Shown: positions 24,229 to 33,432 of the stretch, piece after piece
Numbering within the stretch: position 1 is the first letter of the stretch
Layout: the number at the start of each line of letters is the position of its first letter
From: Glaciihabitans sp. dw_435
GTDB lineage: Bacteria > Actinomycetota > Actinomycetes > Actinomycetales > Microbacteriaceae
DNA length: 64,000 nt
NCBI RefSeq assembly: GCF_018449675.1
Contig: NZ_JAAVUZ010000003.1
Location: 1-64,000, forward strand
Direction of reading: 5' to 3'
Program-made: the position numbers and the translations under genes
Notes under the pieces: model-generated
The model's database searches: none
What the model was told of the DNA's origin: nothing
The model's input: only the letters and a program-made list of their open reading frames with translations

Positions 24229-25470
24229 TTAGTTGTCGTAGCTACGGAAAGCAACGACCGCGTTGTGGCCGCCGAATCCGAAGGAGTTGCTGATCGCGAG
24301 CAGCGGGCCGTCGCGCAATGGACGCGCGGTGGTCACGACATCGAGAGGAATCTCGGGATCCTGCTCGGTGAGGTTGATCGTTGGGGGAGCCATGCGCTCG
24401 TGGAGCGCGAGGATCGTGAAGATCGCCTCGAGAGCTCCGGTTCCACCGAGGAGGTGGCCGGTGGCCGCCTTCGTGGCCGAAACGGGGATGTTCGGAAGGT
24501 GGTCTCCGAACACGCGCAGGAGCGACCGGTACTCGGCAATGTCCCCAACGGGGGTGCTCGTGGCGTGGGCGTTGATGTGGTCAACGTCACTGGGAACTGC
24601 ACCGGCCTGCGCGAGAGCAGCGAGCATGGCGCGCGCCGCGGCCGAGCCCTCGGGGTCCGGCGCGGTGATGTGGTACGAGTCGCTCGTGACGGCACCGCCG
24701 GCGAGTTCTGCGTAAATGTGTGCGCCACGGGCCAACGCGTGCTCTTCGGACTCAAGAACGATGGTCGCTGCTCCCTCGCCGAGGACGAATCCGTCACGCG
24801 AGGTGTCGAACGGACGCGACGCCGTTGCGGGGGAGTCATTGCGCTTGGACAGTGCCTGCATCGCGGCAAACGAAGCAATCGGCATCGGGTGGATTACCGC
24901 TTCCGTTCCGCCGGCGATGACGACATCGGCGAGGCCCTGCTGAATGTGGTCGTACGCGTTGGCGATGGCTTCGGTGCTCGAAGCGCAGGCGGAGACGTCG
25001 GTGCGGGCATACGCGCGTGACGGGATGTTCATGCTGATCGCGGCGGATGCGGCATTCGGCATGAGCATGGGGATCGTCATCGGCAGGACGCGACGGGGGC
25101 CCTTTTCACGCAGGGTGTCCCACGCGTCGAGGAGTGTCCACAGTCCGCCGATGCCGGTGGAGTAGTCGACTCCGACGCGGATCGGGTCGACGTCAGGTGC
25201 TCCGGCGTCGGCCCACGCTTCACGCGCAGAGATGAGGGCGAACTGGCTGGAAGGGTCCAGACGCTTCCATTCGACGCGCTCGAGGACCTCGTGGCCCTGA
25301 ACCTTTGCCTGGCCGGCGAACTTGACGGGGAGGTCGTACTTCTCAACCCAGTCCTGTTCGAGGGCGGTGATGCCCGATTCTCCGGCGAGCAGGGCCTTCC
25401 ATGAATCCTGGGCTGTGCCGCCCAACGGGCTCGTGGCGCCAATTCCAGTTACAACGATCTTCTTGGTCAT
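24229..25470 (-). CDS. fabF: 3-oxoacyl-ACP synthase II (KAS II)
   Basis: A 413-residue condensing enzyme that extends acyl-ACP with malonyl-ACP in type II fatty acid synthesis. The Cys-His-His triad is visible: Cys162 in DVSACASS, His in NAHATSTPVGD, and His in KAATGHLLGGTGALEA. N-terminal VVTGIGATSPLG and C-terminal ISNSFGFGGHNA are typical. It is last in fabD-fabH-acpP-fabF, and two hairpins separate it from acpP, so it may be made in smaller amount. The same order with aceE and a PucR-type regulator occurs in other actinobacteria. Confidence 0.97.
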   Translation of the reverse strand: MTKKIVVTGIGATSPLGGTAQDSWKALLAGESGITALEQDWVEKYDLPVKFAGQAKVQGHEVLERVEWKRLDPSSQFALISAREAWADAGAPDVDPIRVGVDYSTGIGGLWTLLDAWDTLREKGPRRVLPMTIPMLMPNAASAAISMNIPSRAYARTDVSACASSTEAIANAYDHIQQGLADVVIAGGTEAVIHPMPIASFAAMQALSKRNDSPATASRPFDTSRDGFVLGEGAATIVLESEEHALARGAHIYAELAGGAVTSDSYHITAPDPEGSAAARAMLAALAQAGAVPSDVDHINAHATSTPVGDIAEYRSLLRVFGDHLPNIPVSATKAATGHLLGGTGALEAIFTILALHERMAPPTINLTEQDPEIPLDVVTTARPLRDGPLLAISNSFGFGGHNAVVAFRSYDN

Positions 25471-25493
25471 ATCAACGTCTTCCTGTGGATCAT

Positions 25494-25550
25494 GTGCACG
25501 GCGTACGTGCACGCGCGTGCGGGCCGACCTTGCTGGAAGCGAGGTCGGCC
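25494..25550 (-). other. Two intercistronic hairpins between acpP and fabF
   Basis: In transcript order: GGCCGACCT (first arm, 25550-25542) / AGGTCGGCC (25530-25522) with an 11-nt loop, then GTGCACG (25512-25506) / CGTGCAC (25500-25494) with a 5-nt loop. Neither has a T-run. They could act as attenuator or mRNA-stabilising elements that raise acpP over fabF. Confidence 0.55.
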
Positions 25551-25570
25551 AGCCGCGAATGTACGGGACT

Positions 25571-25819
25571 TTAGCCCTGTGCTGCGGTGATGAAACTGAC
25601 TGCGTCACCGACGGTCTTGAGGTTCTTGACCTCTTCGTCGGGGATCTTCACGTCGAACTTCTCTTCAGCGTTTACCACGATCGTCATCATCGAGATGGAG
25701 TCGATGTCGAGGTCGTCGGTGAAGGACTTGTCCAGCTCGACCGTGTCTGTTGCGATGCCGGTCTCATCGTTGATGAGCTCTGCCAGTCCGGCGAGCACTT
25801 CTTCCGTGGACAATGCCAT
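25571..25819 (-). CDS. acpP: Acyl carrier protein
   Basis: An 82-residue acidic four-helix protein that carries the growing acyl chain on 4'-phosphopantetheine attached to Ser41 in DLDIDSISM (more usually DSLS/DSLD). Flanking segments TVELDKSFTDDL and IPDEEVKNLKTVGDAVSFI are typical. It has a strong AGGAG box before ATG 25819, in keeping with high expression, and sits between fabH and fabF. Confidence 0.97.
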   Translation of the reverse strand: MALSTEEVLAGLAELINDETGIATDTVELDKSFTDDLDIDSISMMTIVVNAEEKFDVKIPDEEVKNLKTVGDAVSFITAAQG

Positions 25820-25863
25820 GTTTTATCTCCTAAGGGGGTGTCGTATGACCGTTGAATAGCTTA

Positions 25864-26868
25864 TTAGGGCAGAACTACTACCTGTGCGCCAAACACGAGT
25901 CCGGCGCCAAACCCGATTTGCAGGGCGAGGCCGCCGCTGAGCTCGGGGTTCTCGGCAAGGAGTCGGTGCGTGGCCAGAGGAATGGATGCGGCCGAGGTGT
26001 TTCCGGTGGTCGCAATGTCGCGGGCGATCATGACGGTCTCGGGCAGGCCGAGCTGCTTGGCGAACTCGTCGATGATGCGCATGTTGGCCTGGTGGGGGAT
26101 GAAGGCGGCGAGATCGTCGGCAGTGATGCCGGCTGCTTCAAGCGCCTGCTTGGCAACCTTTGCCATGTCCCACACGGCCCAGCGGAAGACGGAAGGGCCC
26201 TCCTGCCGCAGGGTCGGCCACGGAGCAACACCGTTCTTGAAGTCGACGAGCGTGGCGTTCATGCCCACGGTATCGGCCTTGGATCCATCGGATCCCCACA
26301 CGGCAGCAGAGATGCCCGGCGTTTCGCTTGGGCCGATGACGACAGCGCCCGCACCATCTCCGAGGAGGAAGGAGATCGAGCGGTCGGTCGGGTCGACGAT
26401 GTCCGAAAGCTTCTCGGCGCCGATCACGAGCGCGTATTTGGCCGCTCCCGCACGAATAAGTGCATCAGCCTGAGTAACCCCGTAGCTGAAGCCGGCGCAG
26501 GCGGCGTTCTGGTCGTACGCGGCCGCGGGGTTGGCCCCGACGCGATCGGCGACCACGGCAGCCATGGACGGCGTCTGCTGGCCATTGCTGATGGTGGCGA
26601 TGATCACGAGGTCGATGAGTTCGGGCGCAATTCCCGACTTCTCGATGGCTTCGGTCGCTGCAGTGGTCGCAAGGTCCGCGGCGCTGAGGTCGGCGGACGC
26701 ACGGACGCGGGTGATGATGCCGGTGCGCTGCTGGATCCACTCGTCGCTGGAGTTGATGGGTTCGATCAGCTCACTGTTGGGAACGCTGAGATCACCGCGA
26801 GCGGCGCCGTAGCTGTAGATGCGGGTGAACTGCGGTCCCTGGGACTGCTGGAGGATTGGGTGGGTCAT
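25864..26868 (-). CDS. fabH: 3-oxoacyl-ACP synthase III (KAS III)
   Basis: A 334-residue enzyme that starts fatty acid synthesis by condensing a short acyl-CoA with malonyl-ACP; in this group branched primers are expected. The catalytic triad is Cys124 in NAACAGF, His259 in FIPHQAN and Asn290 in TTGNTSAAS. The N-terminal NSSDEWIQQRTGI and the end GFGAGLVFGAQVVVLP are family-typical. It overlaps fabD by 4 nt (ATGA), so the two are coupled. Confidence 0.96.
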   Translation of the reverse strand: MTHPILQQSQGPQFTRIYSYGAARGDLSVPNSELIEPINSSDEWIQQRTGIITRVRASADLSAADLATTAATEAIEKSGIAPELIDLVIIATISNGQQTPSMAAVVADRVGANPAAAYDQNAACAGFSYGVTQADALIRAGAAKYALVIGAEKLSDIVDPTDRSISFLLGDGAGAVVIGPSETPGISAAVWGSDGSKADTVGMNATLVDFKNGVAPWPTLRQEGPSVFRWAVWDMAKVAKQALEAAGITADDLAAFIPHQANMRIIDEFAKQLGLPETVMIARDIATTGNTSAASIPLATHRLLAENPELSGGLALQIGFGAGLVFGAQVVVLP

Positions 26869-27803
26869 ACTGTCCCGTTCATCATGTTGTAGGCGGCAGC
26901 CAGGTCGTCCGGGGTCTTGACGGCGATCGTGGGAATGCCCTTGAGGCCACGCTTGGCGAGGCCAGCGAGTGCTCCGGCCGGAGCGAGTTCGATCAGACCC
27001 GTCACGCCAGCGTCTGCCAGCGAGGCCATGGTCTTATCCCACCGTACCGGCGAGGAGACCTGACCGACGAGAAGGTCGAGGAACGAGGAACCGGATGTCA
27101 CGACCGAACCATCCCGGTTCGTCCAGATCGGAAGCGTGGGATCCGACGGGCTCAGCGTTGCGGCGAAATCTCTGAGCTGTGCGACGGCGGGCTGCATGTA
27201 CCGGGTGTGGAACGCACCGGCTACCTGCAGGGGGATTACTCGCGTACCGGCGACCGGCTCGATCTTGAGCGTCTCGAGAGCGTCGGGAGCACCGGCAACG
27301 ACGATCTGGCCGCCGCCGTTGAAGTTGGCAGGTTCGAGACCGAGCTCGACGAGGCGGGCAAGGAGGGCTTCCTCGTCCCCTCCGAGAACGGCGCTCATGC
27401 CCGTGGGAGTGAGCGCGGCGGCCGACGCCATGGCGCGACTGCGCTCGCGCACGAATGCGATCGCGTCGGACTCGCTCAGAATTCCCGCGGCGGCGGCAGC
27501 GGTGACCTCACCGACGGAGTGTCCGGCAACACCGGCTATCTTGGCGCGGTCGGCATTGTCGCCCGTTCCGGCCTGATCGAACAGCGCGCTCAGCGTCAGC
27601 AGCCCGGCGGCCACAATCAGCGGCTGTGCAACCGCGGTGTCCCTGATGGTGTCCGCGTCGCTGGTCGTTCCGTGAGCGACGAGATCAATCTCGGCGGCGT
27701 CGGAGATCCGGCCGAGTTGATCGCGGAATCGTTCCTCGGCGAGCCATGGTGCAAGAAAACCGGGAGTTTGGGAGCCCTGTCCTGGGGCGACTACAACAAT
27801 CAC
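26865..27803 (-). CDS. fabD: Malonyl-CoA:ACP transacylase
   Basis: A 312-residue acyltransferase that loads malonyl groups onto AcpP. The nucleophile is Ser96 in AGHSVGE, and the active-site His lies in QVAGAFHTRYM. N-terminal VVVAPGQGSQTPGFL is typical. It is the first gene of the fab operon. GTG 27803 follows CAGACT by 6 nt, which suggests a leaderless or near-leaderless start; AAGGGG directly abuts the GTG and is too close to serve as a normal Shine-Dalgarno. Confidence 0.96.
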   Translation of the reverse strand: MIVVVAPGQGSQTPGFLAPWLAEERFRDQLGRISDAAEIDLVAHGTTSDADTIRDTAVAQPLIVAAGLLTLSALFDQAGTGDNADRAKIAGVAGHSVGEVTAAAAAGILSESDAIAFVRERSRAMASAAALTPTGMSAVLGGDEEALLARLVELGLEPANFNGGGQIVVAGAPDALETLKIEPVAGTRVIPLQVAGAFHTRYMQPAVAQLRDFAATLSPSDPTLPIWTNRDGSVVTSGSSFLDLLVGQVSSPVRWDKTMASLADAGVTGLIELAPAGALAGLAKRGLKGIPTIAVKTPDDLAAAYNMMNGTV

Positions 27804-27990
27804 CCCCTTAGTCTGCCAAGGACCGGGGATGCACCGCTGTTGAAGTCGTCCTAAAGATCAACAGATTCGTTGTGCGAGTCCTCCACACGCGCAACGCGGG
27901 GGTAGCGGCAGGACGCGGCGGCGGACGTCCTCGTTGTCGGGCTTAGCGCGACCGATGCAGCACGCTCGCGCGGGCAGGCACGCTTCAACT

Positions 27991-28030
27991 GGCGTGGTCT
28001 GGCGTGGTCTGGCGTGGTCTGGCGTGGTCT
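27991..28030. repeat. Tandem repeat, 10 bp x 4, upstream of fabD
   Basis: GGCGTGGTCT is repeated exactly four times, followed by a degenerate GACGGGGTGT. The period of one helical turn puts the copies on one DNA face. It lies in the 254-bp gap between the PucR-type regulator and fabD, where that regulator is expected to bind. Confidence 0.9.
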
Positions 28031-28057
28031 GACGGGGTGTGGCGGGTGAAGCGCGGG

Positions 28058-29254
28058 TTACTGGGGGCGCTTGCGCGAGGCATCCGGTTCGGCGATTGAT
28101 CCGATGATGAGCGCCGATTGCAGGATGAGTGCCTCGCGGGCACCCGTGGCGTCCCAGCCGATTACCTCGCTGATGCGCTTGAGGCGGTAGCGGACAGTGT
28201 TCGGGTGAACGAAGAGTTCCCGGGCGGTGGCTTCGAGCGAACGACCGTTGTCGAGGTAGCACCACAGCGTGCCGAGCAGCTCGGTCGAGTGTGCCTGCAG
28301 GGGCTTGTAGATGCGGTTGACGAGCGTTGCGCGCGCGAGGGGGTCGCCCGCGAAGGCGCGTTCGGGCAGAAGGTCGTCGGCCATCACCGGCCGGGGCGCG
28401 TTGCGCCACGAACGGGCGACCGCGAAGCCGGCGAGGGCCGCCTTGGCGCTTCGCGATGCGTCGACAAGAGTCGACACCTCGTGTCCGAGGACGAGATGTC
28501 CCGGGCCGAAGCCGGGCTCGAGCTTGCGGGCGATGTCGATGAAGGGAAGGGGCGCCTTGCTGTCCTCGTCACCCTCGGCCGGGGCTGGTTCGGCGCGTCC
28601 GATGACCAGCACGAGGCGGTTGCCCTGAACGCCGATGAGCACGTCGGCGGTGAGGTGACGGGCGGTGCGGCGAAGCTGATCCACGTCGAGCTGGCGTGGG
28701 GTTGTGCCGACGAGCACGCACACCTCTCCGTGGCCGTTCCACCCGAGCGCAGCGATGCGGCTCGGGAGCTCGTTGTCGTATTCCCCACTGAGAATGGAGT
28801 CGACCACGAGCGCCTCGAGGCGGGCGTCCCAGAGGCCGCGAGCTTCCGCCGCACGAGCATAGACATCCGCGGATGCGAAGGCGATCTCCCGTGAGTACTT
28901 GAGGATCGCCTCACGCAGAACGTCATCGCCCTCTTTGACGCGTTCCTCGACGACCTCCACGGTGATGCGGATGAGCTGCAGGGTTTGCGTGAGGCTGACC
29001 GATCGCAGCAGCTCGCGCGGGGCCGCACCGAAGACATCGGCCGCGATCCACGGAGTCGCTTTGGGATCCTCGAACCAGCTGATGAACGAGGTGATGCCCG
29101 CCTGCGCAACGAGCCCGACCGCTGACCGCCGCCCTGGCGGCATGTCGCCATACCAGGGCAGCGTGTCATCCAGCCGCTTCAGCGTTGCCGTGGCCAGCTC
29201 ACCGGTAATGGTGCGCAGCCACGCCAACGTCTGTTCTTTTGTTTTGGGCACCAC
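28058..29254 (-). CDS. fasR: PucR-type transcriptional regulator of fatty acid synthesis (FasR-like)
   Basis: A 398-residue regulator. The C-terminal PucR helix-turn-helix is plain (LLGTLWCYLDNGRSLEATARELFVHPNTVRYRLKRISEVIG, ~325-370), followed by a tail ending DASRKRPQ. The middle GGDEF-like/CdaR region (~165-290) and the N-terminal helical part match the conserved gene upstream of fabD in actinobacteria: FasR in Streptomyces and Rv2242 in M. tuberculosis. There it activates fab genes; the same role is inferred from position. It begins only 6 nt after the aceE stop, so it may be co-transcribed with the pyruvate dehydrogenase subunit, linking acetyl-CoA supply to lipid synthesis. The start is GTG 29254. 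Confidence 0.88.
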   Translation of the reverse strand: MVPKTKEQTLAWLRTITGELATATLKRLDDTLPWYGDMPPGRRSAVGLVAQAGITSFISWFEDPKATPWIAADVFGAAPRELLRSVSLTQTLQLIRITVEVVEERVKEGDDVLREAILKYSREIAFASADVYARAAEARGLWDARLEALVVDSILSGEYDNELPSRIAALGWNGHGEVCVLVGTTPRQLDVDQLRRTARHLTADVLIGVQGNRLVLVIGRAEPAPAEGDEDSKAPLPFIDIARKLEPGFGPGHLVLGHEVSTLVDASRSAKAALAGFAVARSWRNAPRPVMADDLLPERAFAGDPLARATLVNRIYKPLQAHSTELLGTLWCYLDNGRSLEATARELFVHPNTVRYRLKRISEVIGWDATGAREALILQSALIIGSIAEPDASRKRPQ

Positions 29255-29260
29255 GGCCTG

Positions 29261-32002
29261 TTAGCTCTCGCCGCCAGCCGATCCGGTCGTGCCTGCGTTG
29301 ACATCGTGCAACTGGTACAGCTCGATGGCACGTGCAGGCACGTTGGGGTCAACCTCGCCGCGACGCGCGAGCGCCTCGAGCGTGCGGACGACCATGGACG
29401 GTCCGTCGATCTTGAAGAAACGACGGGCCGCGGCGCGGGTGTCTGAGAAGCCGAAGTCATCCGCACCCAGCGTGGAGAAGTCTCCGGGAACGAACTGTCG
29501 GATCTGGTCAGGCACCGCGTGCATGAAGTCGGTCACGGCGACGAAGGGACCCTGCGCGTCGGCAAGCTTCTTCGTCACGTATGGCGTCCACGCCTCTTCC
29601 TGGGGGTACAGGAAGTTGTGCTCGTCTGCCTTGAGTCCGTCGCGACGCAGCTCGGTCCACGAGGTGACCGACCACACGTCGGCCGCAATGTTCCAATCGC
29701 GGGCGAGCAGTTCCTGTGCCTCGAGGGCCCACGGTACTGCGACACCGGAGGCGAGAAGCTGTGCCTTCGGTCCGGTCGCGGGCTGCTCGCGATGCGCGGC
29801 TTCCGATACGCGGTGGATGCCCCGGAGCAGGCCATCCACGTCGAGGTTCTCGGGTTCCGCCGGCTGAACGATCGGCTCGTTGTAGACGGTCACGTAGTAC
29901 ATGACGTTCGGGTCGGAGTGGTTTCCGCCGTACATCCGCTCGAGACCTGCGCGCACGATGTGGCCCATCTCGTAGCCGTACGCCGGGTCGTAGGACACGA
30001 CGGCCGGGTTGGTCGACGCCAGCAGGAGCGAGTGACCGTCAGCGTGCTGCAGTCCCTCACCCGTGAGTGTCGTGCGACCGGCGGTGGCACCGACGATGAA
30101 GCCGCGGGCCATCTGGTCGCCGGCAGCCCACATGGCATCGCCGGTGCGCTGGAATCCGAACATCGAGTAGAAAACGTAGACCGGGATCAGCGGTTCACCG
30201 TGGGTCGAGTACGAGGTACCCGCCGCGGTGAACGCGGAGAAGGCGCCCGCCTCGTTGATACCGACGTGGACGATCTGACCCTGCGGGCTCTCCTTGTAGG
30301 CGAGCAACTGCTCGCGGTCAACGGAGGTGTAGTGCTGCCCGTTCGGGTTGTAGATCTTGGCGGTGGGGAAGTAAGCGTCCATCCCGAAGGTGCGTGCTTC
30401 GTCGGGGATGATCGGCACAATGCGGTGGCCGAAGTCCTTCGAGCGCAGCAGGTCCTTCAGCAGGCGGGCGAACGCCATGGTGGTGGCGATCTCCTGCTTG
30501 CCTGAGCCCTTCATCGCGATGGCGTATGCCGAGTCATCCGGCAGATTCACCTGCGTGTACTTCGAGCGACGCTCCGGTACGTAGCCACCGAGTGCGCGAC
30601 GGCGCTCGTGGAGGTACTGGATCGCCTCGTCGTTCTCGCCGGGGTTGTAGTACGGCGGCTGGTACGGGTTCTCCTCGAGAACGGCGTCCGTGATCGGGAT
30701 GCGCATCTCGTCGCGGAACTTCTTGAGGTTGTCCAGCGTCAGCTTCTTCATCTGGTGGGTCGCGTTGCGGCCCTCGAACGACGGGCCGAGGCCGTAGCCC
30801 TTGACGGTCTTTGCGATGATGACGGTCGGCTGGCCCTTGTGCTCGGTCGCTGCCTTGAACGCCGCGTAGACCTTGCGGTAGTCGTGGCCTCCACGCTTGA
30901 GGTTCCAGATCTGCTCGTCGGAGTAGTCCTTAACCATCTCGAGCGTGCGCGGGTCGCGGCCGAAGAAGTTCTCGCGCACGTACGCGCCGCTCTCGGCCTT
31001 GTAGGTCTGGTAGTCGCCGTCGGGTGTGCGGTTCATGAGATCGCGAAGCGCGCCCTCGGTGTCCTTGGCGAGCAGGCCGTCCCACTCGCGGCCCCAGACA
31101 ACCTTGATGACGTTCCAGCCGGCACCGCGGAAGAAGCTCTCGAGCTCCTGGATGATCTTGCCGTTGCCGCGCACCGGTCCGTCGAGGCGCTGCAGGTTCG
31201 CGTTGATGACGAAGTTGAGGTTGTCGAGCTTCTCGTTGGCGGCCCACTGCAGGGCGCCACGGCTCTCGACCTCATCCATTTCGCCATCGCCGAGGAAGGC
31301 CCAGACCTGCTGGTCGGACGCGTCGGCGATGCCGCGGTTCGTCAGGTACCGGTTGGACTGCGCCTGGTAGATCGCGTTGATCGGACCGAGTCCCATCGAC
31401 ACGGTCGGGAACTGCCAGAAGTCCTTCATCAGGCGCGGGTGCGGGTAGGACGACAGTCCGCCGCTGGCGCTGGACTTCTCCTGGCGGAAGCCATCGAGCT
31501 GGTCTTCGTTCAGGCGGCCTTCGAGGAACGCGCGGGCATACATGCCGGGGGAGGCGTGACCCTGGTAGAAGATCTGGTCGCCACCGCCGGGGTGGTTCTG
31601 TCCGCGGAAGAAGTGGTTGTGGCCGACCTCATAGAGGGCAGCGGATGACGCGTACGTCGAAATGTGTCCACCGACGGCGATACCGGGGCGCTGGGCGCGG
31701 TGCACGGTGATCGCGGCGTTCCAGCGGATCCACGCACGGTAGCGACGCTCGATGTCCTCGTTACCGGGGAATTCGGGTTCGTTCTCTGGCGCAATCGTGT
31801 TGATGTAGTCGGTGGTGGGCACCATCGGAACTCCGAGGTGCAACTCCTTCGACCGTTTGAGCAAGCTCAGCATGATCTCGCGACCGCGCTCGTGGCCCTG
31901 CGCTGCGACAAGTGCGTCGAGCGATTCCTGCCACTCCGCGGTCTCTTCCGGATCCTTATCGGAGCTATTCACCGAGTACGGGTCCTGATCATTTACCGTC
32001 AC
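29261..32002 (-). CDS. aceE: Pyruvate dehydrogenase E1 component
   Basis: A 913-residue homodimeric-type E1 that decarboxylates pyruvate with thiamine diphosphate and passes the acetyl group to E2 lipoyl domains. Typical segments are [23 protein letters not shown], the cofactor motif [15 protein letters not shown] through [20 protein letters not shown], and the C-terminal [19 protein letters not shown]. The length agrees with AceE (~890-930). GTG 32002 follows AGAGG. It starts a leftward unit that continues into the PucR-type regulator and is divergent from ahpE. The other PDH subunits are not in the window. Confidence 0.97.
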   Translation of the reverse strand: MTVNDQDPYSVNSSDKDPEETAEWQESLDALVAAQGHERGREIMLSLLKRSKELHLGVPMVPTTDYINTIAPENEPEFPGNEDIERRYRAWIRWNAAITVHRAQRPGIAVGGHISTYASSAALYEVGHNHFFRGQNHPGGGDQIFYQGHASPGMYARAFLEGRLNEDQLDGFRQEKSSASGGLSSYPHPRLMKDFWQFPTVSMGLGPINAIYQAQSNRYLTNRGIADASDQQVWAFLGDGEMDEVESRGALQWAANEKLDNLNFVINANLQRLDGPVRGNGKIIQELESFFRGAGWNVIKVVWGREWDGLLAKDTEGALRDLMNRTPDGDYQTYKAESGAYVRENFFGRDPRTLEMVKDYSDEQIWNLKRGGHDYRKVYAAFKAATEHKGQPTVIIAKTVKGYGLGPSFEGRNATHQMKKLTLDNLKKFRDEMRIPITDAVLEENPYQPPYYNPGENDEAIQYLHERRRALGGYVPERRSKYTQVNLPDDSAYAIAMKGSGKQEIATTMAFARLLKDLLRSKDFGHRIVPIIPDEARTFGMDAYFPTAKIYNPNGQHYTSVDREQLLAYKESPQGQIVHVGINEAGAFSAFTAAGTSYSTHGEPLIPVYVFYSMFGFQRTGDAMWAAGDQMARGFIVGATAGRTTLTGEGLQHADGHSLLLASTNPAVVSYDPAYGYEMGHIVRAGLERMYGGNHSDPNVMYYVTVYNEPIVQPAEPENLDVDGLLRGIHRVSEAAHREQPATGPKAQLLASGVAVPWALEAQELLARDWNIAADVWSVTSWTELRRDGLKADEHNFLYPQEEAWTPYVTKKLADAQGPFVAVTDFMHAVPDQIRQFVPGDFSTLGADDFGFSDTRAAARRFFKIDGPSMVVRTLEALARRGEVDPNVPARAIELYQLHDVNAGTTGSAGGES

Positions 32003-32225
32003 CCTTGACCTCTTTCTTGTAGAGACAGATCCGCCCGGTTCGCAACGATCGGGATGCGCCGTTGTGTCAATCGACCAGACATCCTCAATTCTAGGTGTCG
32101 GAAACCTCCTGCATTGCGCGTGTGCACACGCCATATGCCCATTTCCCGCATTGCGCCGCGGAAAAGCGTAGGATCAACCCTCGTGTTTGCCAGACCAACG
32201 TTGCCTGGCGCGAAAGGATTGCACC
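32003..32225. promoter_or_regulatory. Divergent aceE/ahpE promoter region with palindrome
   Basis: A perfect 14-bp palindrome GCGTGTGCACACGC (32118-32131) lies in the middle. GCATTGCGC occurs on both sides of it (32111-32119, 32149-32157). TAGGAT (32169-32174) is a likely -10 for ahpE. The palindrome could serve both promoters. Confidence 0.5.
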
Positions 32226-32699
32226 ATGGCTCTGGAGAATGACACCCGGGCACCAGATTTTGAACTTCCGAATCAATTCGGAGAGCACGTTCGACTGCAC
32301 GACTACATCGGCAAGAAGCCGGTAACGCTCGTGTTCTTCCCTCTTGCTTTCTCGAGTACCTGCACAAGCGAACTCTGCGACCTGCGCGACAACCTCGCCA
32401 TGTTCAAGCAGAACGGCGTCGAGCTGATCGGCATCTCCGTTGACTCCAAGGCGACGCTGCGTGCATTCGCCGAGGCCGAGGGCTACGACTTCCCGCTGCT
32501 TGCCGACTTTTGGCCCCACGGCTCCGTCTCCAAGGAGTACGGCGTCTTTGTGCCGGAGAAGGGCTACGCCAACCGGGCGACCTTCATCATCGACACCAAC
32601 GGCATCATCCGCGCCAGCTTCGTGACCGCACCCGGAGAGGCGCGCTCCATCGCCGAGTACCGCGCGGCGCTGGACTCCGTAGTACCCGCACGCGTCTAG
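32226..32699 (+). CDS. ahpE: Peroxiredoxin, AhpE type
   Basis: A 157-residue thiol peroxidase that reduces hydrogen peroxide and peroxynitrite. The peroxidatic Cys46 sits in FFPLAFSSTCTSELC, with a second cysteine (Cys51) five residues on, as in several AhpE-group enzymes. ALENDTRAPDFELPNQFG and VSKEYGVFVPEKGYANRATFIID are typical. ATG 32226 follows AAAGGA. Divergent from aceE, as in the mycobacterial neighbourhood (Rv2238c-Rv2242), which supports the assignment. A strong hairpin follows. Confidence 0.92.
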   Translation: MALENDTRAPDFELPNQFGEHVRLHDYIGKKPVTLVFFPLAFSSTCTSELCDLRDNLAMFKQNGVELIGISVDSKATLRAFAEAEGYDFPLLADFWPHGSVSKEYGVFVPEKGYANRATFIIDTNGIIRASFVTAPGEARSIAEYRAALDSVVPARV

Positions 32700-32735
32700 C
32701 GTTCGGCTGGCCGCACCGCGGCAGCATCACCGTCA

Positions 32736-32773
32736 GGAAAGCGGATGACCCGGGCTCGGGTGATCCGCTTTCC
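32736..32773 (+). terminator. Terminator of ahpE
   Basis: GGAAAGCGGAT (32736-32746) pairs with ATCCGCTTTCC (32763-32773). An inner ACCCG/CGGGT extends the stem around a GGCT loop. Only a short T-run is present, inside the descending arm. Confidence 0.75.
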
Positions 32774-32856
32774 GTCGTTATCGGGAAAACCGTCACCTGA
32801 CATCACGTCCGGTCGCGGTTCGGTTGCCGGTAGTGCCTTTCGGGCGAGGGCACTGA

Positions 32857-32952
32857 CTGGTGTCTACTCGCGGGCATCGCCTGGTGCCCACTTGCGGGGA
32901 TTGCGTGGAGCCTACTTGCGGGCATTGTCTGGTGCCTAGTTGCCGGCACCGC
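32857..32952 (+). repeat. Four imperfect 24-bp tandem repeats
   Basis: Units begin at 32857, 32881, 32905 and 32929. The consensus is CTGGTGCCTACTTGCGGGCA followed by TTGC, and units differ at 3-6 positions. A weaker unit may precede at 32833. The 24-nt period is a multiple of three, and one frame would read an 8-residue repeat (about LSGAYLRA), but I do not support a gene here. It lies between ahpE and the DUF1003 gene. Confidence 0.8.
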
Positions 32953-32959
32953 CTCGCGC

Positions 32960-33406
32960 TTAGTGGGGTGCCGCCGGGCCCGACGGGTTCTGCGAGCGGA
33001 TGAGGGCGTGAAGTTCCTCGATCATCCGGCACTGCTGCTCGTTGAGTTTGACGAGCTGTTCGATGTCTTTCTTGGCGGAGACGTTGGTGTCGTAGTCGTG
33101 TTGGGCGAGAGCGGCGGCGATCGAGTCCTGCCGCTTTGCGGAGATGAGGAGTATCGCTCCCTGCAGGCCCGCGAGCATGCTGAGGAAGAGGTTCAGCAGG
33201 ATGAATGGATACGGATCCCAGCCCTTCGTCACACTGTTGGCGAAGGCCCACAGCGCCATGACCAGAATGAACCCGCCCACGAACCCCCAACTGCCCATGA
33301 AGTTGCGGAGCCGGTCCGCCGAGCGCTCACCGAAGGTGAGGGCGTCGGTGTGTGCGGAATGCCAGTTCTTTAGTGCGGGAGGCGTGCGAAGTCCATCAGT
33401 GCTCAT
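32960..33406 (-). CDS. DUF1003 membrane protein
   Basis: A 148-residue inner-membrane protein. The family core is FGERSADRLRNFMGSWGFVGGFILVMALWAFAN (helix ~40-58), then DPYPFILLNLFLSMLAGLQGAILLISAKRQ (helix ~68-88), followed by a cytosolic helical tail (AKKDIEQLVKLNEQQCRMIEELH). Two membrane helices are expected. The function of DUF1003 is not established. It precedes or joins the DUF1345 gene's strand but is 26 nt downstream of that gene's stop, so the two may be co-transcribed. Confidence 0.88.
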   Translation of the reverse strand: MSTDGLRTPPALKNWHSAHTDALTFGERSADRLRNFMGSWGFVGGFILVMALWAFANSVTKGWDPYPFILLNLFLSMLAGLQGAILLISAKRQDSIAAALAQHDYDTNVSAKKDIEQLVKLNEQQCRMIEELHALIRSQNPSGPAAPH

Positions 33407-33432
33407 GGATCGAAGTGTACGAGTGTGAGCCG

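Noticed and set aside
27991-28030. Short tandem repeat considered as a CRISPR remnant
   Set aside because: Units are 10 bp with no spacers, and no cas genes are nearby.
32857-32952. 24-bp repeats considered as CRISPR or as a small repeat-protein gene
   Set aside because: The units are directly adjacent with no spacers. The open frame over them (32745-32939) has no ribosome-binding site, starts inside the ahpE terminator and has no coding signature, so I list only the repeat.
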